Source of the DNA: Heterodera schachtii | Taxonomy: Eukaryota; Nematoda; Chromadorea; Rhabditida; Heteroderidae | Assembly (NCBI GenBank): GCA_023374025.1 | Contig: SIJG01000013.1 | Coordinates: 1,482,703-1,546,702 of the forward strand | Direction of reading: 5' to 3' | DNA: 64,000 nucleotides | Shown here: positions 1 through 11,395 of the stretch, one piece after another | How the letters are laid out: each line of letters opens with the position of its first letter | How positions within the stretch are numbered: position 1 is the first letter of the stretch | Made by a program: the position numbers and the translations under genes | Notes under the pieces: model-generated | Seen by the model: the letters and a program-made list of their open reading frames with translations, nothing else | Told to the model about the DNA's origin: nothing | Database searches by the model: none

Positions 1-27
1 TATATATTTTGCTTAATTTTTGAGTAA

Positions 28-252
28 ATTGCTCAATTTCAACTCAATCACTCGAATAATGATAACTGTGGTTCGTCAAAAATATTTCTTTGTGAATCAA
101 TAGAAAACGACGCGAACAATCGCATCGCTTCAGTGGCACTCGAACCCAATTATGTGGTCATTCATTCCTTTCTCCTTCCAATGCCATTTTCACCAATAAT
201 TTATCTTTTACGCATTTCGCAAAAAATCCATTTTTTATATATTCTCCAATAA
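28..252 (+). CDS. Coding-like open frame, possible exon fragment (unknown protein)
   Basis: The frame is open for 74 codons between a TAA at 25-27 and a TAA at 250-252, with no ATG near its start. The centre (about 100-190) is clearly GC-richer than its surroundings and reads ENDANNRIASVALEPNYVV with codons such as GAC, GCG, CGC and GTG. I do not recognise the protein. On the opposite strand, 135-147 reads GGGTTCGAGTGCC, which resembles a tRNA/SINE B box, so the island could instead be a degenerate SINE. No clear splice sites were found at either edge. Confidence 0.22.
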   Translation: MAQFQLNHSNNDNCGSSKIFLCESIENDANNRIASVALEPNYVVIHSFLLPMPFSPIIYLLRISQKIHFLYILQ

Positions 253-1081
253 AAAATTGTAAAGGTGAAATTTTTGTTTAAACAATTAATTTTTCATTAT
301 TATATGATATTTTTTCTGACCACAAATAAGCATAACATAAAGTGAAAGATTTTTTTTTTATTTACTCAAATAAAAAATGAATTAAAATATTTGAAAAGAA
401 ATTATTAAATATGTAATGAAAAAAATATAAAAAATGTATCATGAGTATGATTAAGATTTAATCTTATATAAAAAGCATATTTAAATGACTCATTTATTCT
501 AAACTAAAAAAATGATTCCCAATACCGGAACAAGAATAATAATAATTAAACAAATGAAAATCACCAATAATTAATGCGGATTTTTAACAGTTAGGAAAAA
601 TATTTAAAAACACATAAATTTCATTTGCTTTATTAGATATAAGCAATATCCTAGACAGTACAAATATTTAAATTTTTATATATACTAAAATTTCAATAAT
701 GATTTAATTTAAAACTGAAAAATAATCTTAGAAACTTATTAACAATATTTTCAACAAAATAAATTATTATTAATTCATCTTCATAATTTTATTTAAAAAA
801 TACATATTAATTTAAAGATAAGCATAAAACTATAACTAATTGCCAGAGTATATTAAAAATTTGGCAATCAAAAGAGACGAATAAACCCAATGCCAAATAT
901 GCTTAATTTGCTGAATTAAAAAGTAATAAAAAGAATCTGCTTCTCTAGCTGAATTTTTATAAGCATAATCAAAAAATATTTTTGTTTTTCCATTTGACAA
1001 TGAATTAATCATTTTCCAATTCAGCTGACTATGGTGCATTAATTACAATATTTAATTTATTTATTCATTGATAATCGCAAA
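253..1081. other. AT-rich DNA without a supported feature
   Basis: The sequence is A/T-dominated with poly-A and poly-T runs. A 67-codon minus-strand frame (836-1039) exists, but open frames of that length are expected by chance at this composition. I see no gene. Confidence 0.6.
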
Positions 1082-1303
1082 ATGCTTCAGTTTGTGAAAA
1101 ATGGGAACGACATTGCATATTGTGCTTCTCGGCGGGCATTAAGCATTTCTATCTTGAAAAATGAAAATCGATCTAAAATTGATGCATTAATTTTTATGTA
1201 TAAAATTCAGCAAAATAAAAATGAAAAGTTTATTACTTTAATAAATAAAAAATTAAGAAGTGATAGAAAAGAAAAATATTATGGAAGATATTCAACATCA
1301 TAA
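1082..1303 (+). CDS. Hypothetical small basic protein (73 codons)
   Basis: The ATG at 1082 is preceded by AAA, a favourable eukaryotic context, and the frame closes with TAA. The first 25 codons (MLQFVKNGNDIAYCASRR...) lie in a GC-richer island. The rest is Lys/Asn/Ile-rich and looks like read-through into AT-rich DNA. No signal peptide, membrane segment or known motif is visible. It resembles the other island ORFs in this window and may be only a first exon or a relic. Confidence 0.2.
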   Translation: MLQFVKNGNDIAYCASRRALSISILKNENRSKIDALIFMYKIQQNKNEKFITLINKKLRSDRKEKYYGRYSTS

Positions 1304-2195
1304 ATAAAATGTTAGAAAAGTAAAAATTTAAAATTTAAAAAGTAGAGAAAATTATTAAATAATATTAATTAACATTTACAAAATCAGGCAAAATATAATA
1401 AGATGTATGGTTGATTGTGCTGCCGTGAGCGCCAAAAATAAAAACAAATTTTCCACAAATAAGAAATACATTGGCTTAGGTAATATTAAAGAAAAAAATT
1501 CTGAGACGAATAAAGAAAAATAAGAAAGTTTAGAATAATCAAACCCAGGAAATCAAAGCATTGTTTTATTCCAAATGCTACTTGACATGAATATATAAAA
1601 TGAAAAGTAAAATTACCTTAGTGCATTCAAGAAAAAAGAGAAAATAATTATTTTATTGAGCAATGCGAGAATTAATATGAAGCAAAAATGTGTAAATGTA
1701 TAATTGAATATATTTGCAATTATTTAAACATATTAAAAAATTTAAAACCAGCAAAAGTTAAATGAATATATGGCGCTGAGGTAAAAAAAGTTAACAGTGT
1801 AAATTTTGACTTATCGCTAGCAGGTTATAGAAATAATTTTAAAATTATAGGCTATAAAAATAGTGAAATATATTTAATAAAAGCATCATTCGTGCCACAG
1901 GACTAACTGTTTACATAAAAATAAATAAATCCGCATGGAAAATATAAATTAACGAATACTTAATTTTATTTTTTGCTCAAATTTATATATTCAAAAATAA
2001 AGAAAGAAAAATTATTCATTTAGCTAAAATATTATAATATAATCAAGTAATTGCCTTCTTTTCGTCGGGATTCATTCTTGGAAACTTATTGGCAAAAATC
2101 TACTAGCGCAAGAAAATTTTATATTGTACGTGCAAGAAAAAATAAACGAATTAGTAAAAATTATATAGCAAAAGAATTTTAAAGTCTAATTGTTT
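1304..2195. other. AT-rich region with one weak open frame
   Basis: Mostly A-rich spacer. A plus-strand frame at 1766-1906 (46 codons, no ATG, beginning IYGAEVKKV and ending SFVPQD-stop) is coding-like but close to what chance allows. Nothing else is supported. Confidence 0.4.
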
Positions 2196-2299
2196 AATAA
2201 AAAAAAGTTTATATGAAATATAATAATAAAATACACGAAGGTCGTAAAATAAAAAAAAGTTTATATGAAATATAATAATAAAATAGACGAAGGTCGTAA
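2196..2299 (+). repeat. Two-copy 52-bp tandem duplication
   Basis: Units 2196-2247 and 2248-2299 differ at only one position (C2234 versus G2286), indicating a recent local duplication in non-coding AT-rich DNA. Confidence 0.92.
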
Positions 2300-2903
2300 T
2301 TTATGAATATGAAATAAACATAAAACAAAATAATATTAAATTAATGTGCTATAATAAAGTTTAAAAATAAATATTTAGTAAAAGAATGTTTTTTTGCGAA
2401 TATTTTATCGCATGTTCAGATCAAAAACAGAATTTTGACCAGTTTATTTTCAATCAGAGCGACTTTTTAGCAAATAAAAATTTGGACAATTGGCTAATAA
2501 AAAATATATTGGGGTTTTTGGGATTTTTAGCAAATATATTGAAGATTTTTTTAAAAATTGGATTTTTTTTACAAAAATATTTTTTATGCCACCCAAATTC
2601 TATGCCAAAATAATCAAAAATTTAATTTTTTCGATTTTTTGACTTTTTTCGCTTTTTAAGGCAACATTTGAATTTTAGCGCTTGAAATTACGAAAATAAG
2701 TCATTTTTAGTGAGAGAGAAAAAGATTTAACAAAAAAGCATTCAAATAAATTTGGCATGAATTGTGCAAGCAAAATGTATAAAAAAAAGAGTCTTTATTG
2801 AGAGATTCACTTATTTTTTTGAACAGTTTGGCGTATTAGCAATTTGTTGGCTTTTTTTGTTTTTTTTTAAGAAAATTTTTGGGAAATGGGCGAGGGGGAT
2901 GGT

Positions 2904-3062
2904 CCGGCGGTGCTGATAGGCGCCGCCGGGAAAATTTTTGAAATTTGAGTATATTTTGTCAACAGATTTTGTCCAAAAATTGTCCAAATTTTGTGAATTT
3001 CGAGCCAATTTTTAAGAAAACAAAGGATTTTCAGGGTCCGGCGGTGCCGTCAGTCACCGCCG
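2904..3062. repeat. Two copies of a dispersed GC-rich hairpin
   Basis: At 2904-2929 the sequence CCGGCGGTGC...GCGCCGCCGG forms a stem broken only by one wobble-type mismatch. At 3039-3062 CGGCGGTG and CACCGCCG form a perfect 8-bp stem. Each is preceded by GGTC and followed by ...GGAAAATTTTTG. Related copies lie at about 55478-55508 and, inverted, at 59801-59824. The surrounding DNA is T-rich and non-coding. The element is probably part of a short interspersed or transposon-derived repeat of unknown class. Confidence 0.7.
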
Positions 3063-3154
3063 TGGAAAATTTTTGGAATCTGAGTGACATTACGCCATAA
3101 AATTACCAATTTTTGAAGAATCTAACGAAATCAGAACAAAATTTGGTCGCTACC

Positions 3155-3246
3155 CAAAATCAAAACATTTCTGATAAATCAGAACATTTTTTTATTTTCT
3201 CAGATTTGGACCCTCCAAATCAGAACATTTCTGATAAATCAGAACA
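3155..3246 (+). repeat. 60-bp-spaced direct repeat with internal dyad
   Basis: A 32-bp block ending CATTTCTGATAAATCAGAAC occurs at 3155-3186 and again at 3215-3246. Each block contains the dyad TTCTGAT-AA-ATCAGAA. The plus frame 3113-3349 across it is open but reflects the repeat rather than a recognisable protein. Confidence 0.7.
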
Positions 3247-3349
3247 GATCCGCACCCTGGTTTTGATTGGAATCTATGGATACATTGGGTTGTCAGTGCC
3301 AGAAAAATCTGTGTTGTCTCATATTAATAAATTCAACTGTCCTCTATAA

Positions 3350-4224
3350 AATAGCAATAAAATCCTGACCCTGATTCTAAACTAAATGACAAGCATTTTA
3401 AAATTCAGTAATAATATACTCGAACAAATAAATATATACAAAAAAAAATTTACGATTATTGAAAGCAAATGCGAATAAAAAGTGAAAATCATTAAGGCTT
3501 AGATATTAATTCCGAGCGAACAATAAACTTTATAGCATTATAATGTATTGAAAAAATATATAAATCAAATATTTATGGCAAGACTTTTTTGAAAAATTTT
3601 GCAAAAATGAACCATAAAAATTGAAAAATAATGAATTCTGTCATAAATTAGAAGTATACAAGTCAAATAATTATTAAGGTTTTATTATATTGCGCGTTTA
3701 AAAACACATAAAATGCATCCAATTCATTTTCGATAGGTATAAAGTCATAACATGCTTTTGAATTTCGTGAGATAAACAATTCGCGAAAATAATTATTTAG
3801 CCGATTACTTAAATTAATTAAATTTGTTATAAAAACTTATTCATATCGTAAAAAATAAAAATAGATAAAAGTTAAAATTAAAAATTCATCGATAAACAGA
3901 TAAAACTAAGGTTTAAATTGAAATTAAAAGTTAATAAAAACAAGAAAAGGATGTTATTTATTATGCCTAATAATAATAGTTCTTACATAATGAAAAAATA
4001 ATCTTTAAATAAATGAATAGCGAGCGCATAAAGGATTTCGGAAAATTAGCGAATTTTTGGCTTTGACTTTTAAAGCCTAGAAAAAAAAATTTTGGTTGGG
4101 GTGGGGAATTACTGTAGTTTAAAATACAGTGGATGCACTCTAATTAAACAAATTTATTAAGAACAAAGGGAAATTTTTTCAACGGGAAAAATTCTTATAT
4201 TTAGACTAGTCAAGAATTACTGTC
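3350..4224. other. AT-rich DNA, no gene seen
   Basis: No supported coding, RNA or repeat feature. A slightly GC-richer stretch at 4020-4130 carries stops in every frame. Confidence 0.5.
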
Positions 4225-4560
4225 AAATTCCGGAAATATTGCGAACGTCATTAGTGATACATATTTTTAAAAAAGGCAAAGAAACCCATTTAATATAACG
4301 GTTCTATTAACCAGTGGTTTCTGCAGAGTTTTTGAACGAATTTTGCGCTATAGAATTTGTGAACAGTCTAATTTTTTGATAAATAACAACTAATACTTAA
4401 TAAAATCAAAAACAATTAGATGGACACGCTCAATGTTCTAGTCAATGCCAATTATTGGTCTGCCAAATTCAGAAATGCGAACACGAGAGCAAATTCAGCA
4501 ATGGGGTGTTTTTATCTGATATTTTAGGCTCCGTTTTGATACCATTTAAAATTACAAATT
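4225..4560 (+). pseudogene. Decayed non-LTR reverse transcriptase fragment
   Basis: In shifting frames this reads as the N-terminal part of a LINE reverse transcriptase. First comes ..LVIHIFKKGK.., then ITVLLTSGFCRVFERILR, matching the family pattern (IFKKG ... NYRPISLTSG..RVFERIL). It ends near GVFLSDILGSVLIPFK, where intact elements have the FxDFxKAFDSV block with the first catalytic aspartates. Several frameshifts and stops show it is dead. It lies upstream of, and separate from, the ORF1/endonuclease copy at 6828, so it is a different insertion or a rearranged piece. The match is from memory of the family, not from a search. Confidence 0.65.
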
Positions 4561-6827
4561 ATTTTGAGGGAAATGAAGAAACAAATAAACAAATTTAGAA
4601 ATGAATAAAAGGCAATTTCTTTTCCTGGGGCAAAATCATTTATTTAGAAATTACCAACGAATTTAATTTAAAATTAGAAAGTTATTAATTATAAATAAAT
4701 AATTCAAAAATGAAAAGAAATTTAAAAAGCTTGTCGATTCAAAAACCCTATAAAGGAATTAAATGAAAAGTAAAATAAACAAAAATTTAAAATTTCTGTG
4801 TAGTTTTTGAATGTTGCCATCAGCACCTAAATCAAAAAAATTTTGACTTTGTTTGGAAAATATAATTCTCAAAGATATTATCGTTTTACCTTAAAAATGA
4901 AATAATATAATCAAATATACGTAAATGAATATATAAAATAATATATTTGCGAAACATTTAATGTTTTTGTTAAATATTTTCAAAAAAAATAAATGAAATT
5001 TTTATATACAAAAATAAAATCAATTTTTAAAATTTTAAATTATGAAGAAGGGACAAAAATATTTATTTATGTTTAAATTGGATCTTATTAATAATTTAAT
5101 CACAACAAGAATCAAATTTCCATTTTTAAAAAAATTGAGAGAGATTATCTATTTTAATGATTTTTTAAAGAATTATTAATTGTTCCATTAAAAGCTTCCA
5201 TGCAAAGATAAAAATATAAAAAATAAATAATTTTTAAATTAAATTTAAATAGTTTTTATAAAAGGATTCCTTCAAAAGATAATAAATAATAAAAATTGGA
5301 TTCAAATTTGAAATTCAAAAATATTATTTAAATATGTATTACAATATATAAGAAAAAATCTCATTACTTGTTGATGGACGAACAATTAAGAGACAATAAT
5401 TATAATTTTTCTATAATATATTGTTAAAATTTAAAAAAATATTTACTACTATAATAATGAGTAATAAAATAGATTTAATATTAAATAGCATATTAAAAAT
5501 TAAAACCTTTATAAAAATAAATATTATGAAATTCAGTGGTGATCACAGACAAAGATTTATGAACTAGGGTTATTATCATTTATTAATGAAAAAATTATTA
5601 AACTTAAATACAATTATCTAATTATTAACTATACCGTATTCAGTAAGCCAAATATAAAATTTATTAGTTTTTAAGCTAATTATAATATAGATATTAAATT
5701 CCAACAGAAGACTGCAGCAAATTTACTGTATTTTATGATGAAATTCAGATATTTGAATTATGTAAAAGACAAACTAATTCTTCATTTAGCAAAAACTAAT
5801 CAATTAACTTTTGATAAAATTTCTAACTCGTAAACTCGTGAAAAACATTAATTTTAATGCCTTGAATATAAAAAATATGAAGTTTTAAGGTAAAAACATG
5901 AATTATATAAAATAAAACTATACATTATGTTTTAATGAGAAATGTAAATGCAAAAGATGATCAGAAATGAACTCTCAGAAAAATTTTAAAAATATTAAAA
6001 TAAATAAACTATAACAAACTAATTTACACAATAATGTATCAATATATTTTGTTAAAAAGATTAAAAAATATTTTAAAAAAAATTTCGAGTTGCATGTGGC
6101 TTCAGCGTACTACCAGAATTGATAAAATTATCAATAAAAAATATCAAGAACAAAAAGCTTTGTATTTATTTAAATAATTTTAAAAAATGACGATGTTAAA
6201 AGTGTCTATTGTAAAGAAAAGCAAGTAAATTAATTATTACTTACAATTAACTAATTTAGTCAACCAACATTACCGCAAATGCACGGAAGCAATTGTAAAG
6301 AAAATAAATAAATAAATGACATGAATATAACAATTGATTAACTTTGAACTTTTCATTAAAAATAAAAAATATTTAGAATTAAAATAAAATTAAATATGAG
6401 AATGGTAAAAATTCAACAAGTTGATGATTATAAGATTACTATGCAAACTTCACACAATGAAATAATTATTATTTGGATTTTACTTAAAAATTTTAAAGAT
6501 GCATATAAAAAATAAGAATGAGAAGTCCACGGAACTAACTTTAAAATGATCTGAATGCATGAGTTGAATAAAAATTTTATAATAAAATTTTATGAAAAAA
6601 TTAGTACAAATTAACAAATTTTTTTCTGAATCATTTAATTAATAAAAACAGAAAATTGGTAAAATAATATGATCATAAAAATGTAATAAAAATCTATATA
6701 AAATTAAGAAATTTATTCTGCAATTTGAAGCCTTTAAAAGAGTTTATAAAAAATAAAATTATAAACAGATTCATTAATACACATTGGCAAATGAAATAAT
6801 TTTTAAATGTAGTTAAAAATTTATGAA
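4561..6827. other. A-rich intergenic DNA
   Basis: No credible gene. At 4811 an ATG starts MLPSAPKSKKF-stop. This 11-codon frame has the same opening block (ATGTTGCCATC..) as the ORF at 42505 and related relics at 12911 and 18013, so it marks a dispersed repeat. GC-richer scraps also occur at 6090-6125 and 6260-6293. Confidence 0.45.
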
Positions 6828-7476
6828 ATGGGGAAAAAGAGACGCACTACCCCAAATCTAAACGAATCTGACGACATTTTTGATCGTCTTGATCGCCTCG
6901 AACAGCAAATAAGTTCAATCCAAAGCCCACTCTTAAACTTCGGTCCTCGAACTTTGTTCGTCAATCTTCTCATCTCCAGCCGGGGTCTATCTCACAGATG
7001 GTCAACAATGCCATGCTCGACGCCGACCAAATCAAGGCAAAATCAATGCGGGCAGTGCTGGAGAAAGTGCCCGAGGGCATCAATGTCAATGAATTGGTGC
7101 AAAAAGTGACCGACGAATGCGGAATCACTGAACATTTGAACGCTGGAGATGTCCATCGCCATCCATGGACCGTTGTGGGTTCCGATCAATCGAACAAAAA
7201 GCCCCGCATTGTCAAAATCCCATTCACTGAACGCAAATACCGTGATATTTTCATTAAAAATTTTCTCAAAACACTTAAAAACACCAAAATTTTCCGCAAA
7301 ATATCACGGTCCGTCGGGATCTGACCCGTTCGGAACTGCAAGTCTTATACCAGCTTAGGACTTAAGCATATGATATGAATAAGTCCGAAGGACTGTTCAA
7401 ATATATTGTCGTTGATCTTTCCATCATCACATTGAAAAACCCACACCCTCTCAAAACACGGGAAAATAATGCATAG
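6828..7476 (+). pseudogene. LINE ORF1 (nucleic-acid-binding protein) remnant
   Basis: The ATG at 6828 starts a basic N-terminus followed by a heptad-like DRLDRLEQQISSIQ segment. After a frameshift near 6940 the frame continues through DQIKAKSMRAVLEKVPEGIN, GDVHRHP and RIVKIPFTERKYRDIFIKNF. A second shift near 7309 leads to RRDLTRSELQVLYQLR and FKYIVVDLSII. The RRDLT.EEL and VV.D.. blocks are typical of the single-stranded-nucleic-acid-binding C-terminal part of CR1-like ORF1 proteins. An in-frame TAA follows QLRT and a TAG (7474-7476) ends the frame. Two frameshifts and two stops mean it is dead. Confidence 0.62.
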
Positions 7477-8133
7477 GGGTCGTCGAACAAACCACTAAAA
7501 AAATCGAAAATAGCTAAAAACCAAAATCTCTCCTGTGTACTCATTAATGCGCGGTCAATAAGCAATAAGGTTCCGGAATTAATTTATTTAATGGAAAACC
7601 AAGAACCGGGGCTAATTTTTATAATTTTTGCAAACCGTTCCACAAAAGGGGGTGGATGTGCCATAATAGTCTCAAATAAAATAACAGTTACTACTATTTT
7701 TAATGAAACTAAATTTGGCTGTCAAATTATACACATTAAATTAATTTTACAAAAAAATATTCAAATATTTATCATCTATAGACCGCCCAGCTGTACAGTT
7801 AGCAACACCAAAAAAGCGCTGAAATTTATTTCTGAAACAAATTCAAAAAATACAATTATATGTGGCGATTTTAACTGTCCTTTAATTAATTGGTCTGAAT
7901 GCAAAATAACAAGAAAAGACAAACTCTCAACAACAATAATTGAGTTCACGGCACAAAACCAACTTTTCCAGCATGTTAAAGAACCAACAAGAGAAAATAA
8001 TATTTTAGATTTGGTTCTTAGTCAGCCCAAGTAACTCATTTATGATGTAAAAGTTGGCTCACCTTTTTCTAATTCTGATCATCATACTGTTTGGTTTGAT
8101 ATAAATCAAACCATTCCAAAAACAGATAGTTAA
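7477..8133 (+). pseudogene. LINE ORF2 apurinic/apyrimidinic-type endonuclease domain
   Basis: The open frame carries the canonical order of this domain: LINARSISNKVPELIYLM (the N-terminal NAR..NK motif), PGLIFI where intact elements continue with ITET, KGGGCAII, IYRPPS, then IICGDFNCPLINW (the GDFN catalytic motif) and FSNSDHHTVWFDI (the SDH motif with the catalytic His). Only one in-frame stop (TAA 8032-8034, just after ILDLVLSQPK) interrupts it, so the domain decayed less than ORF1. Part of the conserved E..T segment after LIFI appears deleted. The domain nicks target DNA for retrotransposition in living elements. Confidence 0.8.
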
Positions 8134-8461
8134 AAAATGTTTATCAGAGATTTACGCCAGAAAATTTTTATTAAACTCAACCAGTAAATTCTTTTTAATG
8201 GGCAAAATTCCCTTCCAATTACAGTTTCAGAAATAAATGAGAAATATTATATATTTACGACTGAATTAAAAAACTTTTTGATAAAAATGTGCCCATGAAA
8301 TTGCTTAAAACAACTATTAAGCAAAAACATGATGAAAAAATTAAAACTTTAGTTCGGGAAAAAGCCCGAACCCATAACATGCTAAAAGGAAAAGCTGAGT
8401 GCCGTGAGCTTAAAATTAAATATAAAATATTATGCAGGGAGTACAAAAAACATATCCACAA

Positions 8462-8909
8462 ATTATATTTATATTCAAATTATGCATATTATTGATTTTC
8501 AATTTTCGTATTTTTAAATGTGTAATATAATAAATGTAATGATTTTCTTTAATATCATTAATACGTAAAATGACCAATCGTTTATCTTGCATCCCACTCA
8601 GCTCTTTTTTTCTGCGATAATTCTTCAATTTTAATATTTATTTATTTTTTTTATTTTTTGTGTCACGAATTGCTATTAATTTATTTTATTTTTATGATAT
8701 GTCACAAAAAATATTTTAATATAATTAATAATTTCCTAGTGGGTATATTTGTATTATATTAGATTTGGTCAAATATTCAATTGGTGAACACAATACATTT
8801 TTTATATTGTTCTGGTCAATTACATCATTATTTTAAATTATTAAATAAAATTTATTCACATTTATATCGAAGATTTACTTTTAAATATTTAATTTTATCC
8901 AAATTACAG
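8462..8909. other. T-rich spacer, possible intron 5' of the next exon
   Basis: The sequence switches from A-rich to T-rich and ends in ATCCAAATTACAG at 8897-8909, which can serve as a splice acceptor for the exon that follows. No gene is seen in it. Confidence 0.4.
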
Positions 8910-9492
8910 TATTCTTGATCGCCTCTTCCTTTTATCACTTCATTGGTCCGTTGTTGTGCAGCTGCTGGTTGAGCGTGGCCTATCTCGGCGTCAGATTGGG
9001 CGACTCGCGCGACGCAAAATTTCGCCATCGCTTTTTCGGCGATTTTGTGGGCGAATCGCTGGTGCCCGTCTCATTGTTGGAGCAACAAAACTTTTGGCTT
9101 CAGAATTAGAGTTACTACCCGCTCATACAGGTGAAAGTTGGTTGGAAACAAAACATAAAGCCAAATGAAATAGGACATTCGCCTGATTTTGGCCCGGTCT
9201 AAGCTAATTCTAGGCATTACTCAGTCTGATCAGTTTGCCATCTGATCATTTCTCGATCACTTTTCTCGGCCATTCTCCCGCTTTTCTTCTTCCAGGGCTC
9301 CGAGTGCTGCATTACGCTATTTCCTTCCATTACACCGACGTTAAGCTGATGTATCTGATGGAGTATCTCATTTACCATTTGGACGCTTTTGGGGCGCGGA
9401 CTCCGATCAGAAATTGGCCCAACTTTTGGAGGGAAGCGCAGCAAATTGCCGCAGAAAACATTGGCCCGGACGACGCCAAAAAAATTAAAATT
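8910..9492 (+). CDS. Probable two-exon gene fragment, unknown protein
   Basis: Exon 8910-9130 begins after TTACAG and ends at ACAG|GTGAAAGT, a strong donor. The 165-base intron 9131-9295 ends CTTTTCTTCTTCCAG, a very good acceptor. Exon 9296 onward continues in a compatible phase and reads LHYAISFHYTDVKLM, later NWPNFWREAQQ and ENIGPDDAKK, with well-used codons. The 3' limit is uncertain; a GTGAAG at 9493 could be the next donor. Joining exon 1 in this phase gives an Arg-rich segment (VERGLSRRQIGRLARR). Another frame of exon 1 (8912-9109) reads more naturally (YLGVRLGDSRDAKFRH) but stops at 9107. I recognise neither version. Start and termination exons were not found, so it may be partial or a pseudogene. 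Confidence 0.4.
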
Positions 9493-10137
9493 GTGAAGGG
9501 AATGATCATAATAATGATCAAACTATTGAATAAATTGTTAATAATTGCCAATCTTAAGAACAAAGATAAATATGCCAATTTGTCATTTTTACTTTTCTTT
9601 ATTTCTTAGTTTTAATTGCCTTTCACTAAATAAAAAAGCTTGATAATATTGTAAATTTTTCTAAATAAGGCGCTTTAAATGTGAAAATTGTGCTCAGTTT
9701 GGCTTATTCTTTCATATAAATAACATACATTAAGTCTCAAATTACAGCAGTAAATTTTCGAACCAATTTCTTGGCCCTAATAATTGCTTTTTATGGCCAA
9801 CTTTTATTTGCTATGCATTTTTAAGAGCCTCACTTTTCCGCACTTTTTTCCATAGTGCAAATAAACGACATAAAAGCAACAATTAAAATTTGTTTCTGAA
9901 GAGAAATTCTCACTAAATTAAAAAGAAAATGCCATTTGAAAATTCAGAAAGCAATTAATAACTAATTAGTACCATGAAATCATAAAATTGCGAAAAAATT
10001 GATTACGAAGCAAATATTCAGATGAATTGGAATGTGGGAGAAGAATGAAGTACCCATTGGATGGGGCAATGCCAAAAGATGTGCTGAGATAATGCCAATG
10101 GTCGTCCGACGGTCAGCGTCGTTTTGTGTTGGTTTTT
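9493..10137. other. Non-coding stretch, possibly intron
   Basis: No coding signal is evident. It may be an intron if the exon-like piece at 10680 belongs to the same gene. The minus-strand frame at 10018-10290 is a shadow of GA-rich sequence. Confidence 0.3.
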
Positions 10138-10217
10138 AGCGAGAGAGTGGTGGAGAGAGAGACAGAGAGCAATGATACAGAGAGGATAGAGAGCGAAGGA
10201 GGAAGAGAGTGGGACTC
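10138..10217 (+). repeat. GA-rich low-complexity tract
   Basis: Imperfect GAGA repeats (GCGAGAGAGTGGTGGAGAGA and similar) form a purine tract. A second such tract lies at 10481-10535. They may be simple sequence or a GAGA-type regulatory region; nothing decides. Confidence 0.8.
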
Positions 10218-10679
10218 GAAGAGCAAAGAGAAGGCGGTAGGGGTCAGTTGCGTCGGGCCAGTTGCGTCTGAGCCAAGCATAAAGCACCATAACTTTTTTC
10301 TTTGTTGGTCAAATTTTATAAATTAGGACTCATTCGAAGGATCTACATGTTTAGAAGCTTTTGATAAGCTATTGCTAAACGATTGAACAAGATAAAAAAG
10401 TTGTAACATGAACACTACCAAAAAGTCAGAATTTTTGCATATTTTAATTTATAATTTTTTTAGTTGTCGGTATGCCTTTGTGAGGCGATGAGAGAGAATG
10501 AGGGAGAGAGACAGTGAAATGAGAGAAAGAGAGTTTAAATTTTGGCGTTTTGATTCCAAAAAAATTATTTGAACTGGGAGCCCAAGGAAAAGTGCACTTT
10601 TTTAGGTTTTGAAATAATTGCAATTTTAGCGGTTTTTGGGGGAACAACCTGCCTCAATAATTAATATTTTTAATTTCAG

Positions 10680-10845
10680 TTTGGATTTCACGGCTTATTG
10701 TTGTATCAATTGCTTCATTGTGCTCGTCTCACAATCTGGCATTAGTGCCGCCATCAAAAATGACTTATTTGGCCATCAATGTCCAGCCATCCACATCCGT
10801 TGGCTGATCGCTGATCAACGAGCTCACCGTTTTACTTGCATATGA
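10680..10845 (+). CDS. Exon-like open stretch, unknown protein
   Basis: It begins right after TTTTTAATTTCAG (acceptor at 10678-10679) and is GC-richer than its flanks. One frame reads LDFTAYCCINCFIVLVSQ and then SAAIKNDLFGHQCPAIHIR, ending at TGA 10843-10845. Another frame reads NLALVPPSKMTYLAINVQ but meets a TGA after PSTSVG. No family was recognised. It could be a terminal exon of the 8910 gene or a relic. Confidence 0.25.
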
Positions 10846-10913
10846 AATCCGATAACAAAAAAAATGTAAAAAGAATACTCATTTTTGCTAATTCATTTTT
10901 GCCCAATTATTAT

Positions 10914-11040
10914 AAGGCTTTCTTTTTTATACAAATGCTTAAATTTAAGTGCACAGTTAAGCACGAAAAGCGCATGATTAGCTTGGTTTGGAGGGGGGGG
11001 GGGGGAGGGGTGTCTACGGGGATTTACAATACCTATTACA
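10914..11040 (+). mobile_element. Relic of the hAT-type element found at 24654
   Basis: The order AAGGCTTTCTTTTTT, then AAGCACGAAAAGCGC, a G-run, TGTCTACG and TTTACAATACCTATT follows the left 130 bases of the element at 24654-25252 with many substitutions. A 13-base G run (10993-11005) lies where the intact copy has TTTGGGGTG. The right end is missing. Confidence 0.6.
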
Positions 11041-11279
11041 TAAAAGTATTATAAATTTGACCAAACATGAAAATAATGAGTATTTGTTCAATGAACTGTT
11101 GTGTTTTGTAATGTTAAATTTATTTTTTTAATCTGCTGATCTTCTTTTACATAAAAATTAAAAATGCTTATTTTATTAATTATTTATCTTCAGTTTATAA
11201 AGTATTGCAATGTTTTTTGCCTCTTAATTTAAATAAAACTTTTTTGCATTTTAAATTTATTATTAATTTTCGAACTCGT

Positions 11280-11395
11280 GAACGGGCTTCAACTTCTGGT
11301 GCGCGCAGATGAATAAAAAAGACCAAGCTGTACGACTTCAGCCATGAACGACAAATGCGCATGGACTCCCTTCTTTTCCTTTCCCCATCTTTTGT
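11280..11395 (+). pseudogene. Exon-like island with a frame break
   Basis: GC-richer DNA reads GFNFWCAQMNKK in one frame and KTKLYDFSHERQMRMDSL in the next. The two join if one base in the A-run near 11315 is extra. Both halves use the same favoured codons (TTC, TGC, CAG, AAG, CTG, GAC). This suggests a coding sequence broken by a single-base indel, or a sequencing error in the homopolymer. The protein was not recognised. Confidence 0.25.

Larger units (their letters stand above)
6828..8461 (+). mobile_element. Degraded APE-type (CR1-like) non-LTR retrotransposon
   Basis: An ORF1 region is followed by the start of ORF2 (apurinic-type endonuclease and linker), all on the plus strand. Reverse transcription and target-primed insertion would be the element's role. 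The reverse transcriptase is absent: homology fades at about 8461 in the basic helical linker (8289-8461 reads as Lys-rich helix with many stops). Frameshifts, in-frame stops and truncation make it non-functional. The GC content drops sharply at both ends, marking the insertion. No poly-A tail or target duplication was found. Confidence 0.75.

Noticed and set aside
1..150. tRNA gene on the minus strand near 135-147
   Set aside because: Only a B-box-like sequence is present; no cloverleaf can be drawn.
836..1039. 67-codon minus-strand ORF with ATG
   Set aside because: Roughly twenty frames of 63 or more codons are expected by chance at this AT content, and this one has no GC enrichment.
4811..4906. 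Longer protein opening MLPSAPKSKK
   Set aside because: Careful codon counting shows a TGA directly after KKF, so only 11 codons are open.
10680..10880. Possible selenocysteine-type TGA between two open stretches
   Set aside because: No SECIS-like structure sought or seen; a pseudogene or wrong frame is simpler.
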